Notes: a model not told the origin generated them from the sequence alone. Counted from the first letter of the stretch, positions 9,121 through 18,330 are shown. The stretch: 64,000 bases of DNA from Verrucomicrobiia bacterium (GCA_030425485.1 JAUIAM010000015.1:1-64000), one strand, 5' to 3'. Numbers and translations are program-made.

Positions 9121-11526
9121 TCAGGCTAAAACCTCGTAATCGATCTGGATGTCGAAGTCGTCCATGCCTGCGTCGGCGGTGTTGGGGATCTCGACACGGC
9201 GGTCGGCCAGGTCTTGCCCGTCGTCGGGCAGGATGACGGCACCTTCGCCTGCGCCGATCTCGTGCGCGTTGTCTCCGATGGTGGCGCGGTTGGTTCCGTC
9301 GAAGCGGTTGATGTCCAGCGCGCCCGAGGCGATGGCCGTATCGTTGTTTTTCACGATAGCCCGCGTGATGATGGCGTTGGCTGGCAGGGTGTCGCGGCTG
9401 GAGCTGGCCACGTAGGCCGCGCCGCCGTTTGCATCGAGACCAAATGCCCGCAGCGTGCCACGCTTCTGCGGGTGGCTCCAGGTGGCACCCGTTACCGAAA
9501 GCAGCCCGTCGTAGTGGTTGCTTGACTGGTCCTTCGGCTGGTAGCCGACGCCCTCACCAAAGCGATAAGACCCGACCGCACCCACATTGGTAATGGTAAT
9601 ATCCTTGAAGTAGATTTCGTTATCATCCACTGCACCTGTCGCCGTGAAGACCTGGTCATTCCCGTCGTACAATTCGATTTGAGGTGTTGCGTAATTCGGC
9701 TGTATGAAAAACTCAATATAAGTCCAAGTACCAACTACGCTGGTGAATGCCCCATCGCCGGTAGCGCCAGTCGATCTCACATTACCGACCAATAATTCAG
9801 TAAAGGGGTCGGTGAACTGAGATGCTGAATCCAAGTGGCTTTGAAAATCGAAGCCATCGACGGCGGTATTATCGCTCGGTATGTAATACCACATCGAAAC
9901 CTTGTAAGTCTGCCCAACTTCAAACGCGCCCAAGAAACTAAAATAGTGGTTGCCCAACGTACCCGCAGCGGGATAGCAACGCAGCACGCCATCAAAGCTT
10001 GTTACGCCGTCGCTGATACCGTTGACTTCATCTACGGTAGCATTGTTAGTTCCCGCATCCGATGCTGCGTATACCGTGCTATCGGCCGGTGTGGCCCAGC
10101 GTAAAAAAGGCTTAACCGCGCCGTTGCCGATGGCGTCAGGCGTGAGGGCGAGGTTATAAACGTCCAGCGCTGCGACTGCGCCCTTGAAAAACTGATCTGC
10201 CGTTCCGTTGTTGTTTCGGGCCGCCAGATAGAGCGCGGGCACACTGGCCGCACTCATATCAAGCGAGCTGATGTCCTCCGCTGAGCCGTAGGCCGTGCCG
10301 TTGACGTAGAGCTGCATCTCGTGCGCGGCGGTGTCGATGGCCACGAGCAGCCATGTCCAATCGCTAGCGCCGTCCGAAAAATAGGCCACGCTGGTGTGGG
10401 TGACCGTGCTCGTGCCGTCGCCAATCGCGATCACAATTTGACCGCTGGAGTTGACTGACAGGGTAAAGGTATCGTCACTCGCGTCCGTCGCGCCGATGAG
10501 GGTCTGCGAGCCGGAAGGCTGGCCGTCGTCGAGCTTGACCAGGAGACTGATAGTGGCGTTGCCCGCGAAAATACCAGAAAGCGAGGCGGGCAATCCGACA
10601 TACCCTGTTGCCCCGCTGAAGAGCACAGCCGGGGGTTCAGCGCGATTCTGGTCGATGAGTGCGTTGACCTCTGCCTGGGTGTACTTATCCAGATCGGTGA
10701 TGTCGCCCTCGGTGTGCGTGTGCGAGGCGTTGGCCTTACCAGAAAGCCCGGCGTCTACGTAGGCTTTGACGCTCTGCTGGGAGGGAGCCTGGGCGGCAGT
10801 GTCGCTGGACATGTCGTCCTCGTCGATCAAGTCCGTGGTTGCGATGTCTCCCAACCCGAGGTTGTCCCGTGCCGAGCTGGTATCGGATATATCAGCCAGG
10901 TTTTGGCTGCGCTGGGCATAGCGCGCGTCTGACTGGACGGTATTATAATAATCCTCACCCGGAGCATCGAGGTCGGGGCCACCGGATTGGCTGAGGCCTC
11001 CGCCCAATACGCGGATGCGCCCTGCGCAGACAGTGCGCGTCTGGCCCGGGTCATCATTGGTGGTGATGGCGATGGTCAGCCAGCGATCACCCGCGGCGAT
11101 GTTGCTCTCGCTGGCACTGAGCGCAATTTGCGCGTGACAGTGCGCGGCCTCATCGGTTTCCCACTGAGGCTGGGTCAGTCCGGTGTTCAAGGCGCTGGCG
11201 GCAACCGTCTTGCTGCGAATCGGGCTCAGGCTGAGGTCGGGGCCGCGCAGGTCGTAGTTGTCCAACTCGTCATCTTCATCGTTGTCGGTGTCGTAGCGTT
11301 CGATAACGCTCAGGTCCATCGGCTTGATCTCCATCGTGACGGAGGCAATGCCGGAAAGGTCCTGCAGCGTGCCGTTGTTAAAGAAGCCGAGCTCAAACTG
11401 CACATCGTCCCCGGCGCGGAATTTCGGCACATAGCCGTCGAGGTCAGCGCGCAGAAGGTCGCTGAAGTTAGTAAAGGAAAACAGGTCCGCCTGAATGCGG
11501 ATACGGGTTTTAGGAATGCTGCTCAT
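9121..11526 (-). CDS. Phage tail-fibre-like protein with LamG domain
   Basis: An 801-residue protein, last of the phage cluster. Residues 1-~190 form a beta-rich domain with no name I recognise. Then comes a tail-fibre style segment (NLADISDTSSARDNLGLGDI, QQSVKAYVDAGLSGKANASHTHTEGDITDL), a LamG/concanavalin-like domain (residues ~298-470, with LYVNGTAYGSAEDI), a second carbohydrate-binding-like beta region (~480-640) and a C-terminal region. Such proteins normally sit at a virion tip and bind surface glycans. It is odd that a receptor-binding-type protein remains while every tail-assembly gene is missing. Confidence 0.7.
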   Translation of the reverse strand: MSSIPKTRIRIQADLFSFTNFSDLLRADLDGYVPKFRAGDDVQFELGFFNNGTLQDLSGIASVTMEIKPMDLSVIERYDTDNDEDDELDNYDLRGPDLSLSPIRSKTVAASALNTGLTQPQWETDEAAHCHAQIALSASESNIAAGDRWLTIAITTNDDPGQTRTVCAGRIRVLGGGLSQSGGPDLDAPGEDYYNTVQSDARYAQRSQNLADISDTSSARDNLGLGDIATTDLIDEDDMSSDTAAQAPSQQSVKAYVDAGLSGKANASHTHTEGDITDLDKYTQAEVNALIDQNRAEPPAVLFSGATGYVGLPASLSGIFAGNATISLLVKLDDGQPSGSQTLIGATDASDDTFTLSVNSSGQIVIAIGDGTSTVTHTSVAYFSDGASDWTWLLVAIDTAAHEMQLYVNGTAYGSAEDISSLDMSAASVPALYLAARNNNGTADQFFKGAVAALDVYNLALTPDAIGNGAVKPFLRWATPADSTVYAASDAGTNNATVDEVNGISDGVTSFDGVLRCYPAAGTLGNHYFSFLGAFEVGQTYKVSMWYYIPSDNTAVDGFDFQSHLDSASQFTDPFTELLVGNVRSTGATGDGAFTSVVGTWTYIEFFIQPNYATPQIELYDGNDQVFTATGAVDDNEIYFKDITITNVGAVGSYRFGEGVGYQPKDQSSNHYDGLLSVTGATWSHPQKRGTLRAFGLDANGGAAYVASSSRDTLPANAIITRAIVKNNDTAIASGALDINRFDGTNRATIGDNAHEIGAGEGAVILPDDGQDLADRRVEIPNTADAGMDDFDIQIDYEVLA

Positions 11527-11617
11527 GGTGGCGGATGGCGTGAAAGATTGTGTGCGTATGGCGAGGGGTATGTGGTGTCGTGAAAAAATGGATACGGTGC
11601 CTGGTCTGATGGCACAG

Positions 11618-12079
11618 CTACAGGCCGCGCAGGTCGCGTCCGGTTGTGCGCTGCTCGCGCTTGCGGGCGACAGTCAGCCCAAAGCTGGTCCGGACCTCGG
11701 GGGCGTCCTCCGGCTCATCGGGCAGACTGACGGGGAGCTCCCCGTCGCGCACGCGGTCCAGCACGTCCTGCGCCTCGGCGATAAAATCCATTTGCTCTTC
11801 GGTGAGCATGATGCCACCGATGCGCCCGGGCAACTGTGCCAGCACAAGCAGGCAGGCCGTGCGCTTTAGCTCCGGCGGAATGGCGGAGACATTTTCAGCC
11901 AGTGCGTTCGTCGGCTGGCTACGGATGGCCGAGCGGATGCTGGCCGTCGTGTCGTCGAGTGCGGGCGTGAGCGGGTCGCTGCTCTGCCCTCGGCTACTGC
12001 GTGTCAGCAGGGTCTCTGCCTGAGCGGCGTTGAGGTGGGCTTTAATGTCGTCTTCGCTTAGAGTAATCCAGGTCTTCAT
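11618..12079 (-). CDS. Mu gp36-like (DUF1320) head-tail protein
   Basis: A 153-residue protein starting WITLSEDDIKAHLNAAQAET, the usual opening of gp36/DUF1320 proteins (short Thr-Glu start, then a helix). The central helical part (ELKRTACLLVLAQLPGRIGG) and the following segment MLTEEQMDFIAEAQDVLDRV fit the family, which occupies the head-completion/neck position after the major capsid gene in Mu-like phages. It follows the capsid gene by 57 bp on the same strand. Family judged from position and pattern. Confidence 0.6.
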   Translation of the reverse strand: MKTWITLSEDDIKAHLNAAQAETLLTRSSRGQSSDPLTPALDDTTASIRSAIRSQPTNALAENVSAIPPELKRTACLLVLAQLPGRIGGIMLTEEQMDFIAEAQDVLDRVRDGELPVSLPDEPEDAPEVRTSFGLTVARKREQRTTGRDLRGL

Positions 12080-12136
12080 GGTAAAAAAAAGAGTGGGGAG
12101 GGCGGGTAGCTGGGCCGTCCGCCCTCCCGGTTGGGG

Positions 12137-13078
12137 TTAGGATTCGCTGATGGCGAGCTTGCGCACGCCCAGGTCGCTGGTCACGACCACGTTGCTGTAG
12201 TGTTCGACCGTGAGGTCGGTGTACTTGGTGGATTCTTCGAGGTAGACGCGGTAGCTGCCGCCGCCGTCTACCGGCGTGACGAAGCGCTTCAGGTTCGACG
12301 GCTCGTCCTTGGTTACGCCGCTTTGCTCGTAGAAGGCATAAACGGCGTCACCCACGATGCCCGACTTTGCGTCGGCTGCGCTCTGATAGCGCGCCCCCGC
12401 GATGCGCACACCCTCAACGAGGAGCTTGCGCGCCAGGCTTTCGGGGTCGAGCGGCAGCGAGCCAAACGCGCCCGCCGTGGTCTGCGCCTCATAGGAAGCC
12501 GCGCGGATGTCCCACGCACCTTCGCCAAAGAGCAGGCGGTTCGGGCGCACACCGCTGAGGTCGGTTGCCGCGATGAGCTCGGCGCGGATATCCGCGTCCG
12601 GCGTGGCACTGTCGTCCCAGGTCTTGTTGGCAGAGACAGCGGCGCTGTCGAGCATGGCAATGGCTCGGCGAAGCTCGTTGCGCAGCAGGCGCTGGAGCAA
12701 GAGCTGGACGTAACGCTCCTGCCAGTCGTCGCCGTAGACTTCGTCATGGTCGATGCGCATGGTCAGGCCCTTGTTGAGGGTCTTCGTGCTCACGGTTTCG
12801 CCGCTGTACTCGACGCGCTTAAAGGCGCTGCCGATCGCGCGCACGTCGTCCGTCTCGGAGAAAAAGGCCTCGGCGTTGGTGGCCTGCTTGAACTCGAAAC
12901 GGCGGCCGACATCCACGCGCGGAGCGATGAAGTCGAGCAACTCGTCGAGTTTTGACGGGTCTTTCCAGCCCACCGTGAACGCAGTCAAGGGCTCGGAATA
13001 GTGGGCGGCATCGAAGCGGCTTTCGTTAGCCACGGCGATTTCGCCGGAGTCGGGTTGGGTAAGGTTTTTCTGTGTCAT
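12137..13078 (-). CDS. Phage major capsid protein
   Basis: About 313 residues from the ATG at 13078; an upstream GTG at 13117 overlaps the previous stop and is less likely. The N-terminal part (FDAAHYSEPLTAFTVGWKDP, DFIAPRVDVGRRFEFKQ) and the later GLTMRIDHDEVYGDDWQERY and LLRNELRRAIAMLDSAAVSA read as an HK97-fold capsid protein of the kind with the 'P-domain' helix of paired arginines. The gene sits directly after the cement gene, as in other phage head modules. It would form the shell into which the terminase packages DNA. Confidence 0.75.
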   Translation of the reverse strand: MTQKNLTQPDSGEIAVANESRFDAAHYSEPLTAFTVGWKDPSKLDELLDFIAPRVDVGRRFEFKQATNAEAFFSETDDVRAIGSAFKRVEYSGETVSTKTLNKGLTMRIDHDEVYGDDWQERYVQLLLQRLLRNELRRAIAMLDSAAVSANKTWDDSATPDADIRAELIAATDLSGVRPNRLLFGEGAWDIRAASYEAQTTAGAFGSLPLDPESLARKLLVEGVRIAGARYQSAADAKSGIVGDAVYAFYEQSGVTKDEPSNLKRFVTPVDGGGSYRVYLEESTKYTDLTVEHYSNVVVTSDLGVRKLAISES

Positions 13079-13116
13079 GGTAATGGATGTTGGTTGACGT
13101 TGTATCGGAAAAGTCA

Positions 13117-13656
13117 CTACGCCTGCTCGATCATGATGAGCTTGTCCGGAGCGGCTTCGAGGGCTGTGGCCAGGCTGTTCAAGTCCGTGGCTGGCGTGCC
13201 GACAAAGGCGTTGAGAACCAATGTCTTGCGCGGAGCGATCGGCATGACCTCAAGTGGCGAGCCATTACCCGAGGCAGGAGTTAAGGCCCGCCCGACGTGG
13301 TAGTAGGTGCCTGCGATGGATGGCTGGTCCTGGACGAGTCCGTTGGCTGCGGTGTAGACGTCCTCGCCGGCGCTGATGGCTTCACTGGCCACCATGAGCA
13401 CGGTGCTCGGACTGTTGCTCAGCAGGCAGACGTTGACCGCTCCGGCCTCTTCGCCCGTATCGGTGATGACGCCGAGAGGCAGGTCTGATGCGTCGCAGAC
13501 AGCGACCTCGTTGGCCTGGCTGCCCTGCGTGCCGATCAGGTTACGGGTGCTTACACTGCTATCAAGCAGGCGGGTGACTTGTCCCTGATGCGTGCCTTCG
13601 GCCACGTTGGAGAAGACCGGGAGGCGATGGAATAAGATTTTGATGAATCGAATCAT
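13117..13656 (-). CDS. Capsid cement/decoration protein (DUF2190-like)
   Basis: A 179-residue beta-rich protein between protease and capsid genes. The segment AISAGEDVYTAANGLVQDQP with a following VGRALTPASGNGSPLEVMPI is typical of small decoration proteins that stabilise HK97-fold shells. The C-terminal part (ATDLNSLATALEAAPDKLIMIEQA) is helical. The stop lies 39 bp before the capsid ATG. In its 5' gap lies a near match to the GTATC-N9-GATAC palindrome (13711-13729). Confidence 0.6.
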   Translation of the reverse strand: MIRFIKILFHRLPVFSNVAEGTHQGQVTRLLDSSVSTRNLIGTQGSQANEVAVCDASDLPLGVITDTGEEAGAVNVCLLSNSPSTVLMVASEAISAGEDVYTAANGLVQDQPSIAGTYYHVGRALTPASGNGSPLEVMPIAPRKTLVLNAFVGTPATDLNSLATALEAAPDKLIMIEQA

Positions 13657-13710
13657 GATGTTTTGAATTTTTGGGTTAATTATTCTCCAGATGCGGTAGG
13701 GGAGTGTGCC

Positions 13711-13729
13711 GTATCAGAAAGTTGAATAC
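13711..13729. promoter_or_regulatory. GTATC-N9-AATAC, one mismatch from the bipartite palindrome
   Basis: GTATC at 13711-13715 and AATAC at 13725-13729 with the same 9-bp spacing as the exact copies. It lies in the gap between the protease stop (13732) and the cement gene start (13656). Confidence 0.35.
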
Positions 13730-13731
13730 AT

Positions 13732-14832
13732 CTAGCTGATGAAAAGCTGGTCGTAGAGCTCGGGGCGGTCGCGCTTGAGCTGCGACCACGCCGTGGTAAA
13801 GTCTTCACCTGTGGTGTCCGCGCGCTCGTTAACCAGCGCGAGGAAGTCGCGCCGCTTCTGGATACGTGGCTGGCGCTGGCCCAGGCCGTCGGTGCGCGGT
13901 CGGGTGGTGAGTTGGCAGGCACTGTTGCAGAGCTCCTTCAGACCGCTATCAAAGTCTGACTCCAGCCCCTTTTGCCAAGCTTCGCGCTCGTGGGGAAGGA
14001 TGCGTCCGCGTAGCAAGGCGTGGTCAAGCAGCAGGTCTATACGGGCCTGCCGCTCGTTGGCCAGCGCTTCCTGAGCGCTTTCGCGTGCTTTGTCGCTCTC
14101 GCAGGCGATGCGGTAAAAGCGTTCGTTCTCGGCCGTAAGCTCGTCATTGCCCTGAGCAAGCTCGCCGCCCTCGGCTTCCCAGCGCCGGGCGTTAGCGGCC
14201 AGGGCGCGGCAAGCGGCCTGCCAGTCGCCCTCCGGGTCAACACCGATCAACTCCAGTACGTCAATGGCTTCCACGCTCGCGGGGTATTCCTCCTCATTCG
14301 CCGAAGCTTCAGCCTCGGCCTGCTGTAGTGATTCTGTGGATACAGACTGGTTGGCGATGGCTTCGCCGGGGATGTTGGGCTGATTCGTTAGTCCAATGGA
14401 GATCAGGCGTACGGGCTCGTAGGTGTCGCCGTCAAGATGGCGCATGGCCCAGCGGGGCGAGAGGAACTTATAGAAGGCGTTGCTCAGCAGGTCTCGCCCG
14501 GCTTGTGACCAGCGGGGCAGGATGTACAGGCCATCCTCGCGGGCCTGCATGTCGGTTATCCAGGCGTAGGCGCGGGTGTCGCTGTGGCCGTTTTGGCCGG
14601 AGAATCCCGGGTCGTCGGGGTGGCCGATGTAGACGGGGAGACCGCCAAATCTGCGGGCGAGCTTGCCGCGCAGCGATTTGAAATAGCCGACCATCTGCTC
14701 GGCGGCTTCGTGGGTGAGCTGTTGCAGGCCGCGCGGGTGGGGCCAGTTGCCGTACTCGGCCAGGCGCAGCCAGCCGCCAGTGGCGTTGGGCCATTCGTTG
14801 GATACGCCGATTGTAATGCTGTCTTCTTTCAT
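13732..14832 (-). CDS. Mu gpI-like prohead protease/scaffold
   Basis: A 366-residue protein of the Mu I-protein family. The N-terminal ~160 residues carry the family landmarks: GGLPVYIGHPDDP, AYAWITDMQAREDGLYILPRW, AFYKFLSPRWA and LISIGLTNQPNIPGEA. The C-terminal half is long, helical and charged, as expected for a scaffold domain cut off during maturation. It is placed between portal and cement genes. The start lies in a 42-bp gap that also holds a near match to the GTATC palindrome. Confidence 0.75.
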   Translation of the reverse strand: MKEDSITIGVSNEWPNATGGWLRLAEYGNWPHPRGLQQLTHEAAEQMVGYFKSLRGKLARRFGGLPVYIGHPDDPGFSGQNGHSDTRAYAWITDMQAREDGLYILPRWSQAGRDLLSNAFYKFLSPRWAMRHLDGDTYEPVRLISIGLTNQPNIPGEAIANQSVSTESLQQAEAEASANEEEYPASVEAIDVLELIGVDPEGDWQAACRALAANARRWEAEGGELAQGNDELTAENERFYRIACESDKARESAQEALANERQARIDLLLDHALLRGRILPHEREAWQKGLESDFDSGLKELCNSACQLTTRPRTDGLGQRQPRIQKRRDFLALVNERADTTGEDFTTAWSQLKRDRPELYDQLFIS

Positions 14833-14854
14833 GGTTTTAGTGTCTTGAAAATGT

Positions 14855-14873
14855 GTATTGATAAAGTGGATAC
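14855..14873. promoter_or_regulatory. GTATT-N9-GATAC, one mismatch from the bipartite palindrome
   Basis: GTATT at 14855-14859 and GATAC at 14869-14873, spacing 9 bp, in the short gap between the portal stop and the protease start. The centre is AT-rich like the exact copies. Confidence 0.35.
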
Positions 14874-14874
14874 G

Positions 14875-16077
14875 TTATGCTTTAGGGGCTTGGTCTTTTC
14901 CCAGAATACGCCGCGTCAGATTTGCGATGACGCGCGGGATGGCCGTGCTGACAATGTCCCGGGCCGTGTCGAGTTCCTCCGCTGAGAGACCGCTCTCTTT
15001 GTGTTTGATAACGACACGGGCACGCGGCTGGTCGCTCTTAAACAGATAGCGCAAGACAGTGCGGTCGATCTGGGTATGGAGCGTGCCGGCAATGTGCTGG
15101 GCGTCCTCGCGCTCGATCAGTGCGGTTTCTTTACCCTGGAGGGATATGCCGGCGCCGGAGTCGACCACCGTGCCCATACTGCTACCGCGCCAGAGGGTGG
15201 CGATGGCCTTGTCCATACGGTCTACGAGTGCCGGGTAGGGCAGCTCGCCGCTGCCGCGCAGGTCGATGGCTTCGATCTCGGTCCCGCGCGACATGAGGGC
15301 GTGAAACTCTGCTCCGAAGTCCTGCACGGCCTCCCTCGCCGCCTCCCACTCTGGCGTGCCGGGGGCGGCATCGGTGACGCCCCGTACGCCGGGCATGCCG
15401 TTGCGCTCGCAGTACACCAGCCAGTCGCGCAAGGGCAGGTGTTTAAAAAGGTAGGCAATGGCCGTCGCCTCCATGAGCCCGTCGCCGGTGGTCACGAGCC
15501 AGCCGTCCTTGTCCAGCGTGCGCCCCTCAATGGCGTTATCGCTCTCCAGGAAGCGCAGGGCTCCGGTGCGGTTTTCCATAAACCATAGGGGGACGAAACG
15601 CAGGTCAGCCGTGAGCAGGGTCCGTGGCATGGCGGGGTCATCGCTGCTTGGGGTGTTGATCGGCTTCCATACGATTTCGTGCACGGCGTAGCGCTTGCCG
15701 ATAGCGTCCATCATCTGGCGTACGAGCAGGGAAAACCCACCGCTCTCGTTCAAGTCGCAGGCGTGGGTGGCGGTGAGTTGGCGGTAGAAAAACTCCAGCG
15801 CGCTGCGGTGGCGCTTGGCCTCGTCGGAGTCGTCAAAGGTTTCCACCTCCCAGCCGAAGCGACCAATGGCTTTCTTGCGTTTGGTGGCGACGGCCTTGAC
15901 GACATCATCGCGCTGCTCGATAGCCTCCCAGGCGAGTGCCGCTGTGCGCAATTCGCCAGCGTGAAAGGCGTCCAGCATGCGCACGAGCGAGTCGGGCGTG
16001 AGGTGGCGTATGGGGTTAAAGCGGGCGCGACGAGAGCTCAGGGCGCGGCCTTGCGGGATGAGGGATGCGGTTTTCAT
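14875..16077 (-). CDS. Phage portal protein (Mu gp29-like, DUF935)
   Basis: A 400-residue protein. It opens with the DUF935 pattern (FNPIRHLTPDSLVRMLDAFH, then ALAWEAIEQRDDVVKAVATKRKKAI), continues through a central GDGLMEATAIAYLFKHLPLRDW and YCERNGMPGVRG, and has the later ISLQGKETALIEREDAQHI helix. Portal proteins form the dodecameric ring at the unique capsid vertex through which DNA is pumped. It lies 35 bp downstream of the terminase gene. The length is slightly shorter than Mu gp29, but all regions look present. Confidence 0.8.
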   Translation of the reverse strand: MKTASLIPQGRALSSRRARFNPIRHLTPDSLVRMLDAFHAGELRTAALAWEAIEQRDDVVKAVATKRKKAIGRFGWEVETFDDSDEAKRHRSALEFFYRQLTATHACDLNESGGFSLLVRQMMDAIGKRYAVHEIVWKPINTPSSDDPAMPRTLLTADLRFVPLWFMENRTGALRFLESDNAIEGRTLDKDGWLVTTGDGLMEATAIAYLFKHLPLRDWLVYCERNGMPGVRGVTDAAPGTPEWEAAREAVQDFGAEFHALMSRGTEIEAIDLRGSGELPYPALVDRMDKAIATLWRGSSMGTVVDSGAGISLQGKETALIEREDAQHIAGTLHTQIDRTVLRYLFKSDQPRARVVIKHKESGLSAEELDTARDIVSTAIPRVIANLTRRILGKDQAPKA

Positions 16078-16112
16078 GGTGTCGATAAACAGTGGGATTG
16101 GCGGGAGGCGGG

Positions 16113-17483
16113 TTAGCGCCGGGCGTTGGCCGGCATGGATTCGTAGTGGCTGGAGGCAGCGGGACTGCGAGCGGCGTGCAGTGCCAGAGCGAGGGCCCAG
16201 AAGCGGTCGGCGTGGCCGTTGGCCCCGCGGTCGGCGGTAAAGCGGATGTTACCGCTCTCGGTGGATTCTTTTTTTATGGCGCGCAGGTCGGCGCGGATAA
16301 ATTTGTCCGCCGGGATGCGCAGCGTGCGGTCTTCGAAGCGACAGCGCACCGGGTAGGCTAGCGTTTCCTTCAGGCTGGCGGTAAAGGTGAGGCCCTCGAT
16401 CCGGTAGGCGCCGTAGCGGCTGGCAGCACGCTCGGCGAACTGCCGCCCCAGGCCGCTCTGGTCGATGCAGGCGCGTCGTAGGTTGGGCAAAGCGAGGTAG
16501 GCGTCGAGGATTTCTTCCTGCTCGGAGAAAGGCGTCTGGCGCAGGGTTTCCACGCGGCGCGTCATGAGGATGTCGCCGACGCGCTCCACGAGCCAAAAGA
16601 CGGTCAAGTCATGCTCGCGTCCGAGATCTACACCGAGATAGAGCTCGCCCCGTGTGGGCTTGGCTTGTGGTCCGAGCGGGAGCTCCCAATCGCTGCCATC
16701 CTGATACTCGCAGGCGGCAATCAGGTTCCACGGCAAAAAGGCCGAGACGTCATCAGCAGGTTTGCAAAGGTACTCCTGTTGGAAAGATTCCTCGTCGGCG
16801 CAGGAGCTGCGAATAAAGTCGTAGTAGGCCGCTTCGTCCATCTGTTGGCGTGGGTCATCTTCGGGCAGCTTCTGCTTCAGCTTGTTAAGTAAGCCTTGTT
16901 CCAGCGCGTCTTGCAGGGTGACGCGGTGATGGGAGAAACCCATCGGGTTACCGCGCTCGCGGATGTCGGTTACCAGGCGATTGAAGAAGTTCTGCGACCC
17001 ACGGTGGGTTGAAATGATTTCCAGTTGCCCGCCCCAGGTGATGCCAGGGTAGGCGATGGTGTAGAGCTGCCGCGGGTCCGGGTGCAGGGCAAACTCGTCC
17101 AGCAGTCTGCTGCCGCGCTTGCCAGCCTGGGCATCGGGATTGCTGGAGAGGCAGTGCAGGCGTGAGCCGCTGGCAAACTCCAGCACATAGGCCGAGTGGG
17201 CGCGCTCGCCGAGCACGGTGCATCCCAGGTCGCGGGCGGCGAGGTCGAGGATGCGGGCAAAGGCCTTGGCGTCTTCCAGAAAAAGTTTGGCCTGCGCCTC
17301 GTCGCGGGAGGATATCCACGCGTCGAGCCGGCTCCGGGAATCAGCCTGAGAGCGCACCGTGCGGTAGGCCGCCGTCCAGCTCATGCCGATCTGGCGCGAC
17401 TTCTCCATCAGCTTGAGCCGGGACTTATCCTCGATCCAGCGCTGTTGGTAGGGCAAGAAAAAGGTGGAATCTACGCTGCTCAC
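16113..17483 (-). CDS. Phage terminase large subunit (Mu gp28-like)
   Basis: About 456 residues. I chose the GTG at 17483 because AAAGGAGG lies just upstream (17488-17495), the clearest Shine-Dalgarno in the phage cluster; an earlier in-frame start at 17558 would add an unrelated leader. The ATPase domain has an adenine-binding LPYQQRWIEDKSRLKL, a Walker A-like EKSRQIGMSWTAA and a Walker B-like GSRLLDEFALH. The RNase-H-fold nuclease domain begins LYLGVDLGREHDLTVFW with the metal-binding Asp. It would translocate and cut phage DNA during packaging. Two exported-protein genes sit upstream on the opposite strand. Confidence 0.8.
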   Translation of the reverse strand: MSSVDSTFFLPYQQRWIEDKSRLKLMEKSRQIGMSWTAAYRTVRSQADSRSRLDAWISSRDEAQAKLFLEDAKAFARILDLAARDLGCTVLGERAHSAYVLEFASGSRLHCLSSNPDAQAGKRGSRLLDEFALHPDPRQLYTIAYPGITWGGQLEIISTHRGSQNFFNRLVTDIRERGNPMGFSHHRVTLQDALEQGLLNKLKQKLPEDDPRQQMDEAAYYDFIRSSCADEESFQQEYLCKPADDVSAFLPWNLIAACEYQDGSDWELPLGPQAKPTRGELYLGVDLGREHDLTVFWLVERVGDILMTRRVETLRQTPFSEQEEILDAYLALPNLRRACIDQSGLGRQFAERAASRYGAYRIEGLTFTASLKETLAYPVRCRFEDRTLRIPADKFIRADLRAIKKESTESGNIRFTADRGANGHADRFWALALALHAARSPAASSHYESMPANARR

Positions 17484-17487
17484 GCTG

Positions 17488-17495
17488 CCTCCTTT
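17488..17495 (-). promoter_or_regulatory. Strong ribosome-binding site of the terminase gene
   Basis: Reads AAAGGAGG on the minus strand and ends a few bases before the GTG at 17483. It decides the start of the terminase gene. The other phage genes lack such a strong site. Confidence 0.65.
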
Positions 17496-17569
17496 GAAAA
17501 GGGCGTAAAAACCCGGGCAGGGAGCCTGCTCCTTGACACTCGCTGAGCACGACGACACAATGTGTTGCC

Positions 17570-17929
17570 ATGAACGCGATCGTACGCCTCATGATTATCA
17601 CGGTCTGTATCGGTTGGCTGATGCACCCGCTCGCTGCACAAAATAGTGGAGTGACCACGCGCAAGCAAACGTCCCAACAGGAGCTTCCCAGTGTGAATAC
17701 AAAGCTTAACCAGCTCATTCAGGGCCAGGGGGGGCGCTATGTGTTTCTCGTGTCGCAGGGCGAGTTGATCCGGCTCGATACGCAGACCGGTAAGGTCGCT
17801 TTCTATAACCTCGTGGCTGGGGCCGCGTGGTATACGCTGGATATTCCCGATAAGACCGTGAGGCCGGGCAATGCCTTCTACGAGCAGTATGTCCAGGTCC
17901 TGGACAAAATCGATTTCAACACGAATTAA
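17570..17929 (+). CDS. Small exported protein inside the phage cluster (paralogue A)
   Basis: A 119-residue protein with a clear signal peptide (MNAIVRLMIITVCIGWLMHP, cleavage near LAAQ). The mature part holds RYVFLVSQGELIRLDTQTGKV followed by a GAAWYTL strand. The next gene encodes a similar protein with LIRFDSATGEY and GAWVAVEL, so the two look like diverged duplicates. No family name is known to me. It lies on the strand opposite to the phage genes, between terminase and the gp27-like gene, the arrangement expected of 'moron' cargo genes. The antisense frame across both is rejected because it has no family signal. Confidence 0.65.
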   Translation: MNAIVRLMIITVCIGWLMHPLAAQNSGVTTRKQTSQQELPSVNTKLNQLIQGQGGRYVFLVSQGELIRLDTQTGKVAFYNLVAGAAWYTLDIPDKTVRPGNAFYEQYVQVLDKIDFNTN

Positions 17930-17956
17930 CCCCTCACCTACGGAAAGATTATCCAC

Positions 17957-18325
17957 ATGAAATACATCGAACGCATCATCATGCTCCTGCTCATTATCGC
18001 CGTCGGCGTGCTCGCCTACGGCCAGTCTGCTCCGGATAGCGAGCCGCATAGTGCGCAGAAAACGCGCGGCGATTTTAAGGAAGTGGAGCCCGTCGAAACC
18101 AGTGGACTGATTATCGGCCCGGGCCGCTTCGAACTGGAAATGACGCCCACTACGCAGGGGCAGCGCGCCGTCCTCATCCGCTTCGACTCCGCCACGGGTG
18201 AGTACGCCGTGCTGGATACCGAGCTGGGGGCATGGGTCGCCGTGGAGCTTCCGCTCATCAAGCCGCAGGGCCGATACGACAACGACGCGCACATTCGCCT
18301 CATCAGCGATATGGTCTTTGAGTAG
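17957..18325 (+). CDS. Small exported protein inside the phage cluster (paralogue B)
   Basis: A 122-residue protein with a signal peptide (hydrophobic RIIMLLLIIAVGVLAYG). The shared core with its neighbour is GRF...RAVLIRFDSATGEYAVLDTELGAW by pattern. It starts 28 bp after the preceding stop, so the two are probably one transcript, and ends 5 bp before the convergent gp27-like gene. It is expected in the periplasm. Function unknown. Candidates are superinfection exclusion or a host-fitness cargo, both by analogy of position only. Confidence 0.65.
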   Translation: MKYIERIIMLLLIIAVGVLAYGQSAPDSEPHSAQKTRGDFKEVEPVETSGLIIGPGRFELEMTPTTQGQRAVLIRFDSATGEYAVLDTELGAWVAVELPLIKPQGRYDNDAHIRLISDMVFE

Positions 18326-18330
18326 GCCGT

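Noticed and set aside
11577-11595. Another GTATC-type site (TGGATAC at 11589)
   Set aside because: Only one half matches; the opposite arm has 2 of 5 bases, so it was not counted.
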